Source: Rhizobium sp. R711
GTDB lineage: Bacteria > Pseudomonadota > Alphaproteobacteria > Rhizobiales > Rhizobiaceae
Direction of reading: 5' to 3'
Assembly (NCBI RefSeq): GCF_002211365.1
Contig: NZ_LOKZ01000007.1
Location: forward strand, 1-64,000
Length of the DNA stretch: 64,000 nucleotides
Shown here: piece after piece, positions 36,684 through 45,816 of the stretch
Layout: each line of letters begins with the position of its first letter
Position numbering within the stretch: position 1 is the first letter of the stretch
Program-made: the position numbers and the translations under genes
The notes under the pieces: model-generated
The model's database searches: none
Seen by the model: the letters and a program-made list of their open reading frames with translations, nothing else
What the model was told of the DNA's origin: nothing

Positions 36684-36717
36684 GTTATAATGTTCTTACA
36701 AAAACAATTATAGTAAC
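36684..36717. repeat. AT-rich palindrome, copy 2
   Basis: GTTATAATGTT on the left and AACAATTATAGTAAC on the right form an imperfect palindrome. Over most of its length it matches copy 1 in the same orientation (GTTATAA, then CAAAAACA, then TTATA), 210 bases away. Confidence 0.55.
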
Positions 36718-36998
36718 GACCCAAGGTTCTCGGTGGCTGATGTGGGCGCTACCGTCATTCATCAGCGGCCCGTCTCCGCACCAGCACCGCGCTTGGTCAT
36801 ACTTCACTCCGATATTCGTCGTCTGAGCCTCTCAGCGGGCCCCGCGACGCTCGACGACACGCGTCGAAGGAGCGTTCGAGCAAGAGAGCGGATCATTCAG
36901 CCGACGTCGTCTGCGCATCGTGTCTTAATGTTCGCCCGATGCAGGATCAGAATGCGACCGGGGTCGATCGCCGCAGCGACGATAATGGCTATCATCTG

Positions 36999-38981
36999 TC
37001 ATTCCAGGCCAACCTCTTCTGGATCCGGAATAGTCTTGGCAAGAATATCCTGAATACTGATCCTCTGGTTCATCGGCATGTCCGCAGCAGTCAGGGACGC
37101 CGCGATGACAGATTTCAACTTGCGTGCGGTGAAAACCAGTCTTTCCTTCGCATGGAGAGCAGCATCGACGTTTTCTGATCGTCCCGTCTGGGCCGCTCGC
37201 CGGGTGTCAGGAGAGCCCTCGATGGCATTATCGTCGACCACCTCTTGCGGACTGCTTTCAATCGTTCCAGGTCTCGGAGACGGTCCATTGTCCGCGTAGT
37301 CGGGCAATGTTGCAGGCACCGGCAAGGCAAGAGCCATTTCGACGTCTGGAACGGGTAGCGTGTTCTGGCGGGACGTAAGAGCGGCGGACCTGAACGGCTC
37401 GATGGCATGGTAGCGAAGCTTGCTGGCGAGGATCGGCCGTTGACCTTCGACCAACAGGATTGCCTTGTCGTCCCGCATTTGCCGGACTTCCTGCGGCATC
37501 ATCAGGTCGCGTTCACGGATCTGCTCGACTTTCGTGCGTCGAGCCCGACCGAAAAACTCAAGGGTCCTTGTTTCTGACTGATAGCGGATCGTTCGCTTTC
37601 CAAGCGCGCGTGAAGCGTATTCTGCCGTGACCTGATCGTTGGCGCCGAGGATGAGCTGGAGCCCGCAATTGCCGAGCAGCGAATGCCTGGAGGTCTCTCC
37701 ATAGATTTCGTCGATGCTCTTCAGGTCCTGAACGACGAAGGCCATCTTGACGTTGTAACCGGCGACATAGGGGAGCTTGTTGAGGACCTCGTCCATTTTC
37801 TTCAGTTGCCGGAACTCGTCGAGGAGAAAGTAGACGGGGAGGGCGTCAGGGTTGTGCTCGCGCGTCAGCAAGTCCATCACCTGCTGCACGAAGAGGGTAA
37901 GCAACGGCCGAAGCACCGTCATGTCAGTGATGTTCGGAGCGAGATAGATCGTCACCGGACGCCGTTGCAGCGAGGAAATGGCCATGTCGGTCACCGCCGT
38001 TGCCGCAAGCACGCGTTCGTTGCGGAATGGACCCAGGGCTTTTTGAATATCGAGAAGTGCGGAGCGGGCGGCGCGTTCGTTCAAGGCGATGAATGCGTTG
38101 AAGCTCTCGATGGTGAAGCGGGAGAGATCGACTTCGTTTTCCTTGATCAGCTTCATCATGGATTGAAGGTCGACGCCGGCATTGAAGAATGAATTGACCT
38201 CGCCAAGATTGCGGCGGTTGCGGTAGTGCCGGCTCTCGAGCACATAGCTGATCACGCCTGCAATGACCTGCTGGGCCAGTCCCTGCCAGACGGCGTTCTC
38301 AGAGCCAGTGGCCTCTGGAATGAGGATCGCGGCCATGTTTTGAATGTCGATCGTCCGGCTGCCTCGATCGCCACGCACGAAGTCGAGGGGATTCCAGCGA
38401 TGCGTTTTCTGCGAGCCCGGAGAAAACAGGAAGACCTGGTGTCCGTTCGCCAGCCGATAGCCCGCTGTGAGTTCGAAGATCTCGCCTTTCAGATCGGTGA
38501 CGATCATCGAGCCTGGAAACATCAGCGCATTGGGAATGACATAGCCGACGCCTTTGCCTGAGCGCGTTGGTCCAACGATGAGATGATGGCGATCGTCCTG
38601 TCGTCGAAGGATACGAGTGCCGAAACGCCCGAATATGTGACCTTGCTTGCCGAACCAGCCGCCGCGCCGCAATGCGGCCATGTCGGCAAAAGCGGCGTCG
38701 CCAAGCGGACTTTTGTGTCGCCTGAGACCGAAGGCGGCCGCCAAGGCAACTGCTGCGATCGCGGGAAGGGCCGCTGACAGCGCCACCAGCCGCAGCGATC
38801 GGTTGCCAAAATAGGCCGCAAACTGCTGCAGTGGTGCCAGCGGATTGGTGGTGGTCATCAGGTGCAGGACCCGCCCGTCCTTGAAGACGATTTGCAGGAT
38901 CAGGCCATAGGCGAGCATCCACACCGCGACCGCGATGATCACGCAAAAGAACAGGTAGACGGCGAGGTATCGGCGGCTCAT
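36999..38981 (-). CDS. virD4: Type IV coupling protein VirD4/TraG
   Basis: A 660-residue inner-membrane ATPase linking the relaxosome to the secretion channel. Two N-terminal membrane segments (about 8-32 and 63-86) precede the ATPase: Walker A HHLIVGPTRSGKGVGYVIPN (about 137-146) and Walker B VYFLLDEFRQLKKM, with VVQDLKSIDEIYG and LGNCGLQLILGAND as further coupling-protein motifs. The last 130 residues are a polar tail typical of the cargo-binding end. It overlaps virB11 by 4 bases, so it is the last gene of the T4SS operon. Presence of both coupling protein and relaxase makes the system a conjugation rather than an effector apparatus. Confidence 0.95.
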   Translation of the reverse strand: MSRRYLAVYLFFCVIIAVAVWMLAYGLILQIVFKDGRVLHLMTTTNPLAPLQQFAAYFGNRSLRLVALSAALPAIAAVALAAAFGLRRHKSPLGDAAFADMAALRRGGWFGKQGHIFGRFGTRILRRQDDRHHLIVGPTRSGKGVGYVIPNALMFPGSMIVTDLKGEIFELTAGYRLANGHQVFLFSPGSQKTHRWNPLDFVRGDRGSRTIDIQNMAAILIPEATGSENAVWQGLAQQVIAGVISYVLESRHYRNRRNLGEVNSFFNAGVDLQSMMKLIKENEVDLSRFTIESFNAFIALNERAARSALLDIQKALGPFRNERVLAATAVTDMAISSLQRRPVTIYLAPNITDMTVLRPLLTLFVQQVMDLLTREHNPDALPVYFLLDEFRQLKKMDEVLNKLPYVAGYNVKMAFVVQDLKSIDEIYGETSRHSLLGNCGLQLILGANDQVTAEYASRALGKRTIRYQSETRTLEFFGRARRTKVEQIRERDLMMPQEVRQMRDDKAILLVEGQRPILASKLRYHAIEPFRSAALTSRQNTLPVPDVEMALALPVPATLPDYADNGPSPRPGTIESSPQEVVDDNAIEGSPDTRRAAQTGRSENVDAALHAKERLVFTARKLKSVIAASLTAADMPMNQRISIQDILAKTIPDPEEVGLE

Positions 38982-40003
38982 GGCTTATGCCGCGCGTAAT
39001 AGATTTCGGAAACGCCTCTCAGTCCCCCGTCACGGCGCAGCTGGATGACGATCGGGATGACCATGCGGATGTAGGCCATGAGGTCGCCTTTCGAATAGCC
39101 GGATGACATGCCGGTCTGCATCATCATCATCGCGAGCTGCTCATAGGCGCCGATCGGCGTGTCTGCATGGACAGTCGACATGCTGCCGGGATGACCGGTG
39201 TTGATTGCGCGCAGGAAGGCGAATGCCTCAGCGCCACGAATTTCGCCAACGAACAGCCGGTCAGGGCGCATGCGCAGCGATGCTTCCAGCAGCGTCTCGA
39301 CGGTCACATGCGCCGTGCCCTGGTTTCCCCGCGACGCCAACAGATGCACGGTGTTGCGATGTGGGGGAAAGAGTTCCCGGGTGTCCTCGAGCGTCAGGAT
39401 GCGCTCGCGCTCGTCGATGCTTTTCAGGCAAGCATTCAGGAATGTGGTCTTGCCCGTCGACGTGCCGCCGCTGATGAGGATCGAGACGCGCTCGCGGATG
39501 GCCATTTCGATGAATTCCTGCACCTGTCCGGCCTTGAGAAGGGCATTGAGGCTTGTTTCGGTCTCCGACAGACCCTCGACGGTCACCGACACTTTGTCGA
39601 ATCCACCGTAATCGCGATACTGTGCGAGGGTGAGGTCGTTGACGACCTGCTTTCGAATGGAGATCGATCCGCCGTCGGGCGCTGCTGGCGGCAAAACGAT
39701 CTGGATCCGCTCGCCGGTTGGAAGTGCTGCACTCAGCAGCGGATTGGCAGGGCTGATGAACTGGTTGCTTGCTGCAGCGACCCGCTCACCGATATGCTCG
39801 ATGTCCCTGGCGGTCAGCTCGGCGATGGCGTGAAACTCCATGGCGGAGGCGCCCAGGCGTTCAACGAAGACCTCACCCGGTCGGTTCACAGAAATCTCGA
39901 TGACGCTGGGATCCGCAAGCAGACCGGCAAGTGGCGCAAGCGCGCGCCGCAGAAAGTAATGGGCGTCCCTACCGGGTGCGACCTTGATCGAGGCCTCGCG
40001 CAT
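38978..40003 (-). CDS. virB11: T4SS hexameric ATPase VirB11
   Basis: A 341-residue secretion ATPase. Walker A is SGGTSTGKTTFLNA (about 179-187), the Asp box RILTLEDTRELFP (about 201), and the His box TGHPGSMSTVHAD. GAAGGAG before ATG 40003 fixes the start inside the end of virB10, a 35-base overlap; the 3' end overlaps virD4. It would energise pilus assembly and substrate transfer at the cytoplasmic face. Confidence 0.96.
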   Translation of the reverse strand: MREASIKVAPGRDAHYFLRRALAPLAGLLADPSVIEISVNRPGEVFVERLGASAMEFHAIAELTARDIEHIGERVAAASNQFISPANPLLSAALPTGERIQIVLPPAAPDGGSISIRKQVVNDLTLAQYRDYGGFDKVSVTVEGLSETETSLNALLKAGQVQEFIEMAIRERVSILISGGTSTGKTTFLNACLKSIDERERILTLEDTRELFPPHRNTVHLLASRGNQGTAHVTVETLLEASLRMRPDRLFVGEIRGAEAFAFLRAINTGHPGSMSTVHADTPIGAYEQLAMMMMQTGMSSGYSKGDLMAYIRMVIPIVIQLRRDGGLRGVSEIYYARHKP

Positions 40004-41207
40004 TCCTGATCTCCTTCAGTGCTTCCTCGACCGGATCCGGATAGATAGCGGAGAAGTCGAGATCCTGGCGGACATAAACGAAGATCCGCTCGCCTTGGCT
40101 CACGTTGATTGTCGGGGGAATGCGGAGGTTTTCCGACAGCGCCTGATTGGCCATGTCGGAAAAGGTTTTTGCGATCGTCTCGCGAGCAAGTTCGCCAGCT
40201 CGACCGGCGTTGGTTTCGCTGTTGCCGCCGCCAGAACCATACTGGTTGCTGCCATAGCCGATCAGATAGGACGAGCTTGCTCCAACGACTGAAAGCAGGA
40301 TGGCCGAGCCGAACCGCTCGCGCCATTTGGTATCGACGATGCCGGCAAGACCGGAGCGGCCAAGGCTATCGGCGCCGATGCTATCGAGCCGGACCGAGAC
40401 GCCGTCGTCGCGCAGCAGCCGGGTCCAGATGACGAAGATCCGCTTCTGCCCGCGCGTCACGTCAGATTGGTATTCGCCGATCAACCGCGTGCCGGTTGGG
40501 ATGAGCAGGCGGCGACCATCAAAGGAATAGACGTCCTTAGAGGTAATAGCACGGATCTGCCCCGGCAAATCACTGTTGATGGCGGTCTCGAGAATGCCCG
40601 GGATCAGCGTGCCTTCGGGTATCATCGCATCGATCCGGTCAATCTTTCGCGCTTTTGCCGACCGGTCACCGATCGCGGACGCTGTCGCCAGGAATTTGCT
40701 GTTGCGGTCCTCGCCTGCAACGGTCGGCCCGCTACCGGTGCTGCCGACGGCACCCGTATCACCTTTCGTCCTGGCCGAATCGACGACGATCTGCTTCGAG
40801 CGATATCGGTCGGGAAACGCCTCCGGTTCAGGGCGAGGGGTTACGGCCGGTTCGGCGATTTCCGGTGGAGGGGGAACATTGAATTCGGTCGTGTCCGGCG
40901 GCGCTTCCGGCTGGTCGGGAGGAGGCTCCGGGACCTGGATAATCTTGTCTGCGGGCTTTGGTTCAGGCGTCTTTTCCTCGCGCAGGAACGATGGCGGACT
41001 ATAGGTCGTCGTCGCAAACTCCTCATCGCCTTGCAGGACATCCGGGGTCGTTTTGTGAGGTGCAAAGACGACGATATAGGCAAGAGCGCCGCCGGCAAGC
41101 AGCAAGGCAGCCCCGCCAAGCAGCTGCTTTTTGCGCACACGCCTGTCGCCCACTTCCGTTTCGTCGGCCGCAAGCATGGCTTCGAGCTCGGGTGAGCGCT
41201 GCATCAA
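39969..41207 (-). CDS. virB10: T4SS core-complex protein VirB10
   Basis: A 412-residue TrbI-like protein spanning the periplasm. A membrane segment near 29-50 (QLLGGAALLLAGGALAYIVVF) is followed by a Pro-rich stretch (about 85-130, PEPPPDQPEAPPD) and the C-terminal beta-barrel domain with LIPTGTRLIGEYQSDVTRGQKRI, WTRLLRDDGVSVRLDSIGAD and SSSYLIGYG near the outer-membrane antenna. It overlaps virB9 by 4 bases. Confidence 0.95.
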   Translation of the reverse strand: MMQRSPELEAMLAADETEVGDRRVRKKQLLGGAALLLAGGALAYIVVFAPHKTTPDVLQGDEEFATTTYSPPSFLREEKTPEPKPADKIIQVPEPPPDQPEAPPDTTEFNVPPPPEIAEPAVTPRPEPEAFPDRYRSKQIVVDSARTKGDTGAVGSTGSGPTVAGEDRNSKFLATASAIGDRSAKARKIDRIDAMIPEGTLIPGILETAINSDLPGQIRAITSKDVYSFDGRRLLIPTGTRLIGEYQSDVTRGQKRIFVIWTRLLRDDGVSVRLDSIGADSLGRSGLAGIVDTKWRERFGSAILLSVVGASSSYLIGYGSNQYGSGGGNSETNAGRAGELARETIAKTFSDMANQALSENLRIPPTINVSQGERIFVYVRQDLDFSAIYPDPVEEALKEIRNARGLDQGRTR

Positions 41208-42013
41208 TTGCCACTCCTATTGCGGGTTGTCGCCTTTTCATCGAAAGCGGGAGCAAAAGGCGCCGGATCCGGCTGACCGAAATCCGGTTTTCTCAAATTG
41301 AAGATGCAGGTCCACTGATTGCCGTCGCGCAGCGTGTACTGCGTGGATGTTCCGTCAACCACGATATAATCGCCTTCACGACGGAAGTTTAAGAGTGTCT
41401 CGGTGAAGTCGCTGTTGACGGCAAAGACGGCCGGCACCTTCTGGCCAAACTTGAAAAAGGTCTTCCTGCCGTCATCGAAGATCATCAGCGGTTTCAGGGC
41501 CTGATCGCCGGAGAAGGAATAGTCGATGTTGACGTTGGCCTTGTCGATGCCGGAGATGTTCGGGTAGCTCGCCCGGGCTTCGGCTTGCCTCCTGAGTGAG
41601 GCGTTCAAATTCTTGTCGGGGTAGACGAAACGGATGCCGAAGACCTTTTTGTTGTCCTCGGGGGCATAATCGTTGAGCTCCAGGTAGTAGATCCGTTTGG
41701 TCGTCACGACGTTCATGTTGGTGACGACATTCTTCGCCTTCGGCTTCACGAACAGGATGTTTGCCTTGTCGGTCGGGACGATGTCCCAGCTGTCGGTGTC
41801 GCCGACAGCGATCGTCTCGAACCTCTCGTCCTCGTCAAAGATGATCATCGTCGAAATGCCGTAGGTGGCAAATACCCGCACGACGTCGTCCGGTTGATAG
41901 ACCACGCTCGTCACCCGCGGATCGAGCCGGCCCGCCAAAGGCGTTCTCGCAGCATGCGATGATGCCGGCAAGACCGAAGCGACGATCGCCGCCAGCAGAA
42001 TGCGCCCTCTCAC
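41204..42013 (-). CDS. virB9: T4SS core-complex protein VirB9
   Basis: A 269-residue outer-membrane-associated protein. A signal peptide (ILLAAIVASVLPASSHA) precedes the VirB9 body: VYQPDDVVRVFATYGISTMI, WDIVPTDKANILFVKP, and the C-terminal DYSFSGDQALKPLMIFDDGRK with YTLRDGNQWTCIFN. The start is GTG 42013 overlapping virB8 by 4 bases. Forms the outer-membrane ring with VirB7 and VirB10. Confidence 0.94.
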   Translation of the reverse strand: MRGRILLAAIVASVLPASSHAARTPLAGRLDPRVTSVVYQPDDVVRVFATYGISTMIIFDEDERFETIAVGDTDSWDIVPTDKANILFVKPKAKNVVTNMNVVTTKRIYYLELNDYAPEDNKKVFGIRFVYPDKNLNASLRRQAEARASYPNISGIDKANVNIDYSFSGDQALKPLMIFDDGRKTFFKFGQKVPAVFAVNSDFTETLLNFRREGDYIVVDGTSTQYTLRDGNQWTCIFNLRKPDFGQPDPAPFAPAFDEKATTRNRSGN

Positions 42014-42702
42014 CGGTTTGTCTCCGTCACCGTCTCCTGATCGCGTCGATAATCATAGACCTGAAATCCCAGCGGATTTTCGAAGCGCCACTCGTTGGTC
42101 GCGGGCGTATCGGTATAGCGATAGCGGACAACTGCAATCCAATGGCGCGTGATTTGATCCGTATCGGAGACCTCGCTTGTTGCAAAACGGACGATGCCGG
42201 TTGAACTGTTTGGGAATGTCACGGAGGCGATCTCGGTCATCACCCGCTTGGCCTTTCCGTAAAGCTTTACGGGATTGTGAACGTTGGCCGCGCTATAGAG
42301 CTCCTGTAGCTCGCGGGCCGCATTGCCAGTGGAAAGCAGGGCTGCAATTTTAAAGTTCTGCTCGATCGCATAAGGGTCGTATCCCTCCCGCGACCGGATA
42401 TAGCGAACGATATTGGCCTGCGTGACGGCCTGTTGGTCGGTGAGACTGGCCGGCCGGGTCAGGCCACTCTTCACCTCGAGATAGCCGGTGTTCTTGTCGA
42501 CCTCGACAATATATGGCTCGAAACTCTTGAGTGGCACGAGCATCGCCAAGGCGATCAGGCTGAGGAGCGTGATGCCGGCAAAAACCGTCGTCACGAACCA
42601 CGCGAGCGTCCGGGACCGCTTGGCCTTCTTGACGATTTCCTGCTCCCAGGCGTCACCGCTCTGGTAATAGCTGCTAAGCTCGAGTTCCTTCGTGTCAGCC
42701 AT
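42010..42702 (-). CDS. virB8: T4SS inner-membrane protein VirB8
   Basis: A 230-residue bitopic protein: short cytoplasmic N-terminus (SYYQSGDAWEQEIVKKAKRS), one membrane segment (about 33-57), and a periplasmic NTF2-like domain with EVDKNTGYLEV, SREGYDPYAIEQNFKIAALL and RHWIAVVRYRYTDTP. It nucleates assembly of the channel. It is 25 bases downstream of virB6 and overlaps virB9. Confidence 0.94.
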   Translation of the reverse strand: MADTKELELSSYYQSGDAWEQEIVKKAKRSRTLAWFVTTVFAGITLLSLIALAMLVPLKSFEPYIVEVDKNTGYLEVKSGLTRPASLTDQQAVTQANIVRYIRSREGYDPYAIEQNFKIAALLSTGNAARELQELYSAANVHNPVKLYGKAKRVMTEIASVTFPNSSTGIVRFATSEVSDTDQITRHWIAVVRYRYTDTPATNEWRFENPLGFQVYDYRRDQETVTETNR

Positions 42703-42727
42703 CGATCATCTCTTCCCTTCGTGGTTG

Positions 42728-43762
42728 TCAGCTGGGCAGGCTCTGGCGGGAAATCTTCGTTTGCATGGCCGAGCGCGTGGCGGAGGCATCGTCCTTGGCC
42801 TGACTGTTGGCGCCGCTGAAGCGGTTCGAGAGCCATTTACCACCACGATAGGCAGCAACGCCGGCGCGTGCACCGCCCTTGGCAGCGGCCAACGGATATT
42901 GGACCCCAAGCCGGCGCGCGATTCCAGCGGCTGCGTTTCCGACGCCGACGGCAATCCCGCCTGCAATCCCCTGTCCGATCGACTGGATGTAGAGCATCAC
43001 GAACCCGCCCGCGATGCACAGAAGCAGGAAGCTTGCGATGTCGGCAAGCGTCAGGGTCCGCGACCCGCTTGCCGCATCGATCTTGCTGAGCTCAGGGTTG
43101 ACAGCTGCAATCAGGAAAGCGGCGACGACGTAGACGAACAGCGGAATGAGCGCATAGGTCAGCACCTGATTGAACCAGCCCATGCCGTAGCCGCGCGTGC
43201 GATCGAACAGCATGCAGGCAATGAAGACCGGCGCGGTGCCGATCAGTACCCAGAGCATCACCTTTGCAAGGATGAGGACGGCAAGCGCGACTGCGATGAA
43301 GATGCCGGCCCCGACGAGGATCAGGATGCCGACCATGCTCGGAAGGATCGAAAAGTAGCCGGACTGCTCAGCAAAGGCCGAGGCGGCCTCGTTGGCCCGC
43401 ATCCATATCTGCGACAAACCGTTCGTCGGCTCGGTGATCCCCGTTCCAGAGGCAGCCAGGATCGCACGGCCGACATCTTCGGGCGTATCGTTCAGCCATT
43501 GATAGAACAGAGTGTTGAAGTTGGCCCAGGAGCTGACCAATGCCAGAATGATCATCATTTTGACGATCCGAGCAAGAATATCGCCGAGCGAAAGCCGGGA
43601 CGTGCCCATGACAAGCTGCAGGCCGTACCAGGCGAGGTAGACCATGAACATCAGCCGCAGGAGCGGCATCAGTTCGTTGCCGACCACCGTGTAAGCCTGC
43701 TTTGAAAAGCTCGAACCGGAATCTTCGATGCGCTGGAGGAGATCGCCAAGAAAATCCTGCAT
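42728..43762 (-). CDS. virB6: T4SS polytopic membrane protein VirB6
   Basis: A 344-residue TrbL/VirB6-type protein with about six hydrophobic segments (for example LMPLLRLMFMVYLAWYGLQL and MLWVLIGTAPVFIACMLF) and the family motif near RGYGMGWFNQVLTYALIP. The C-terminal 80 residues are hydrophilic. It forms part of the inner-membrane channel. It follows the small lipoprotein gene by 11 bases. Confidence 0.92.
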   Translation of the reverse strand: MQDFLGDLLQRIEDSGSSFSKQAYTVVGNELMPLLRLMFMVYLAWYGLQLVMGTSRLSLGDILARIVKMMIILALVSSWANFNTLFYQWLNDTPEDVGRAILAASGTGITEPTNGLSQIWMRANEAASAFAEQSGYFSILPSMVGILILVGAGIFIAVALAVLILAKVMLWVLIGTAPVFIACMLFDRTRGYGMGWFNQVLTYALIPLFVYVVAAFLIAAVNPELSKIDAASGSRTLTLADIASFLLLCIAGGFVMLYIQSIGQGIAGGIAVGVGNAAAGIARRLGVQYPLAAAKGGARAGVAAYRGGKWLSNRFSGANSQAKDDASATRSAMQTKISRQSLPS

Positions 43763-43773
43763 GGCTTCGATCC

Positions 43774-43989
43774 TTATTGCTCGTCGGGGAGAGTGACGCC
43801 GATTGCTGCAAAGGCTGCGGCCGGGTCATTGACGGGTCGCATGACGGCGCAATCCTGCCTCGTGTCGCTAGCAAATGACGTAAGGCTCAACGGCCGTTTG
43901 CACGGCGCCGTCTTCTCCTTGACGGTGCCGCATCCTGTGAGCAAAGCGGTGGCAAGGGCGGCAATGCCAAGCATTTTTTCGATCAACAT
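43774..43989 (-). CDS. virB7: T4SS lipoprotein, VirB7-like
   Basis: A 71-residue protein with a lipoprotein signal: hydrophobic GIAALATALLTGC with lipid attachment at Cys20. Two more cysteines follow (PCKRP, DCAVM). The position between virB5 and virB6 and the size are those of VirB7, which anchors VirB9 at the outer membrane, although the sequence itself is not strongly conserved. The virB5 stop is one base upstream, so translation is likely coupled. Confidence 0.8.
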   Translation of the reverse strand: MLIEKMLGIAALATALLTGCGTVKEKTAPCKRPLSLTSFASDTRQDCAVMRPVNDPAAAFAAIGVTLPDEQ

Positions 43990-43990
43990 C

Positions 43991-44710
43991 CTAGTTGCCG
44001 TAGGTCAGCGTCTTGCGGGTGTTGGAAATATCGGTGAGGCGGCGTTGGTTTTCGGCCTGCAGCGACGAAACCGCTCCGTTCATCACCCCGATCATTTCGT
44101 TCAGGGTCAGTCCAGACTGCACCTGCAATTGGCTGTTCTGATCGATCGAACCCTTGATATCCTCGGCAGTGCCGATCCGGGCACCGGCTTCTTCGAAGGC
44201 GCTGCGGCGCGTTTGTGCTGCCTTTTGCGAACCGTTCGTCAGCGCCTGGACCCCGAGCACGGTGTTGACCAGCTGCTCATAGGACCTGTCGCCCGAAAAG
44301 CTGCTGTTGTCCTTGCCTGACAGGCTTTTTACCAGCTGCAGGCCATTGATGAACAAGGCCGCTGTCCTGGCGACGTCGCCGCTCATTGTTCCGAAATTGG
44401 GCGCACCCTCCTTGAGCATGGTCTCAAACGAGGGGAGCTGCGAGACGCTGAAGCCTTTTCCGATCGCCAGGTTGTTCAAGGGGGCTGTGGTGCTGGCACG
44501 CTCTCCGGTGACGGCCTTCAGCGTGTCCTCGACCGTCGAAAGGATGTGCTTGTTGGTGTCGAGGATCCTCTCCGTCGTTTCGGCGGTCTTTTTGGCGACC
44601 TGATAGTTGGTCTTGTCGATGACCGGCACGTCGGCGAGAACAGCCGAGTGCATGCAAAGCAGGATGGACATCGTAAGGACGTCGGTTCTCATTTTCTTCT
44701 TCTCCATCAT
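43991..44710 (-). CDS. virB5: T4SS minor pilin VirB5
   Basis: A 239-residue secreted protein with a signal peptide (VLTMSILLCMHSAVLADVP) and a long helical body (NYQVAKKTAETTERILDTNK, QVQSGLTLNEMIGVMNGAVS, LQAENQRRLTDISNTRKTL) typical of VirB5/TrbJ-like tip adhesins. ATGA overlap with the upstream transglycosylase gene sets the start at 44710. It probably sits at the pilus tip and affects recipient binding. Confidence 0.85.
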   Translation of the reverse strand: MMEKKKMRTDVLTMSILLCMHSAVLADVPVIDKTNYQVAKKTAETTERILDTNKHILSTVEDTLKAVTGERASTTAPLNNLAIGKGFSVSQLPSFETMLKEGAPNFGTMSGDVARTAALFINGLQLVKSLSGKDNSSFSGDRSYEQLVNTVLGVQALTNGSQKAAQTRRSAFEEAGARIGTAEDIKGSIDQNSQLQVQSGLTLNEMIGVMNGAVSSLQAENQRRLTDISNTRKTLTYGN

Positions 44711-45816
44711 TGCGGTTGCAGCATGAGCTGCATCTGGTTGATATCGGGGCGTTTTTCGATGCAGGCCTGGTCGGTGGCGCTCCAGACCAGATTTTGCCTC
44801 GGGTCGCAGAGTTCAGGTGTGTCGGGTGCAGCCTGGCGATCTGGCTTGCTGTTCGTCGTCCTGGAGGAGCCGGAAAGATTGGCCGACGACATGGCATTGC
44901 GCGCGTTCAAAAGATCGGCCATAGCAGCGCCAAGCTTGATGAGATTGTTCATCATGTCGAGATTGGCGTTGCGGGCCGTCGAATTGTGATCCCAGCTGTC
45001 CTTCAGGGTTCCGGTCTGCGACGCGGAGAGTTGCTGGTACCAGTTTGCGACGTTGCCAAGGCTGGCAGACGTCGAAGCGTTGATCGCCATTGCGTTCAGG
45101 GTCGAGCTGCGCATGCCAGTAAAGGCTGTTTGCCTACCCCCGAAATTATAGGGAATGCCCGACTTGTCTGATCCACCAAAGGCCGGCAGCCAGTCCCTGG
45201 TAATCGCGGCGACATAGCCTTGGGTTTCCTTGAAGGGAGGGATGCCGCCATACTTGCTGACAGTGCCGGCCCCTGAATTATAGGCGGCAAGGGCGAGGTT
45301 CACGTCACCGCCGAAACTGGATAGCTGTAGCTTGTAATAGCGCGCGCCCCCCCGCAGGTTCTCCTCGATATTGTTTTCGTCGACACCAAGCTCAGCGGCC
45401 GTGTCCGGCATCAGCTGGGCAAGCCCGGTCGCTCCGGCAGGGGACTTGGCGCATGGATTGAAGCGGCTCTCCTGATAGACGAGGGCGAGGAACTGGTTCT
45501 CGTCGACGCCATATTCGCGCGCGACGCGACGCACGAGACCGGAGATTTCGGGATTGCCTTGCGCGGCGCCGATCGGGTCATTGCGCCGGCCTGGCCGGTA
45601 CATCGAACAGGTAACCGAGGTGTTGATCGCATAACGATCGTGATCGGTGTCCTCGAGGGCGGCGGTCGTCTTTTGGCGCTCGGCACGCGGATCAAGATTG
45701 CTCTTGTCGAAGGTTGGAACCTCTGCGCCTGCGAACTCCGCACTCAGGCCGATGGCTAAGGCGGTGAGGACGAGGATGGCGGTGCATGGCGGCCTTTGCG
45801 CTGCGTTGCTCGTCAC
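44707..45816 (-). CDS. Second lytic transglycosylase of the T4SS operon
   Basis: A 369-residue exported SLT-domain protein. After a signal peptide (CTAILVLTALAIGLSAEFAGA) comes the transglycosylase core: REYGVDENQFLALVYQESRFNP with the catalytic Glu, ATGLAQLMPDTAAELGV, and VNLALAAYNSGAGTVSKYGG. About 150 residues follow the domain and end in LCDPRQNLVWSATDQACIEKR with two cysteines, a tail not found in the other transglycosylase of this operon. The start GTG 45816 makes a GTGA overlap with virB4 and has GGGAGGAAGG before it. Its place between virB4 and virB5 is unusual; it may open the wall for the pilus base while VirB1 acts elsewhere. Confidence 0.88.
   Translation of the reverse strand: MTSNAAQRPPCTAILVLTALAIGLSAEFAGAEVPTFDKSNLDPRAERQKTTAALEDTDHDRYAINTSVTCSMYRPGRRNDPIGAAQGNPEISGLVRRVAREYGVDENQFLALVYQESRFNPCAKSPAGATGLAQLMPDTAAELGVDENNIEENLRGGARYYKLQLSSFGGDVNLALAAYNSGAGTVSKYGGIPPFKETQGYVAAITRDWLPAFGGSDKSGIPYNFGGRQTAFTGMRSSTLNAMAINASTSASLGNVANWYQQLSASQTGTLKDSWDHNSTARNANLDMMNNLIKLGAAMADLLNARNAMSSANLSGSSRTTNSKPDRQAAPDTPELCDPRQNLVWSATDQACIEKRPDINQMQLMLQPQ

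Larger units (their letters stand above)
36401..36998. promoter_or_regulatory. Regulatory region with two AT-rich palindromes
   Basis: About 600 bases between the end of virD4 and the nucleotidyltransferase-fold gene. It holds two similar palindromes (36474-36505 and 36684-36717). The short open frames across it are not convincing as genes. The right half, next to virD4, shows nothing further. Confidence 0.45.

Noticed and set aside
42692..43705. A 337-codon plus-strand open frame opposite virB6
   Set aside because: Antisense to a well-supported virB gene; its composition (many His, Asp, Arg) is that of a shadow frame.
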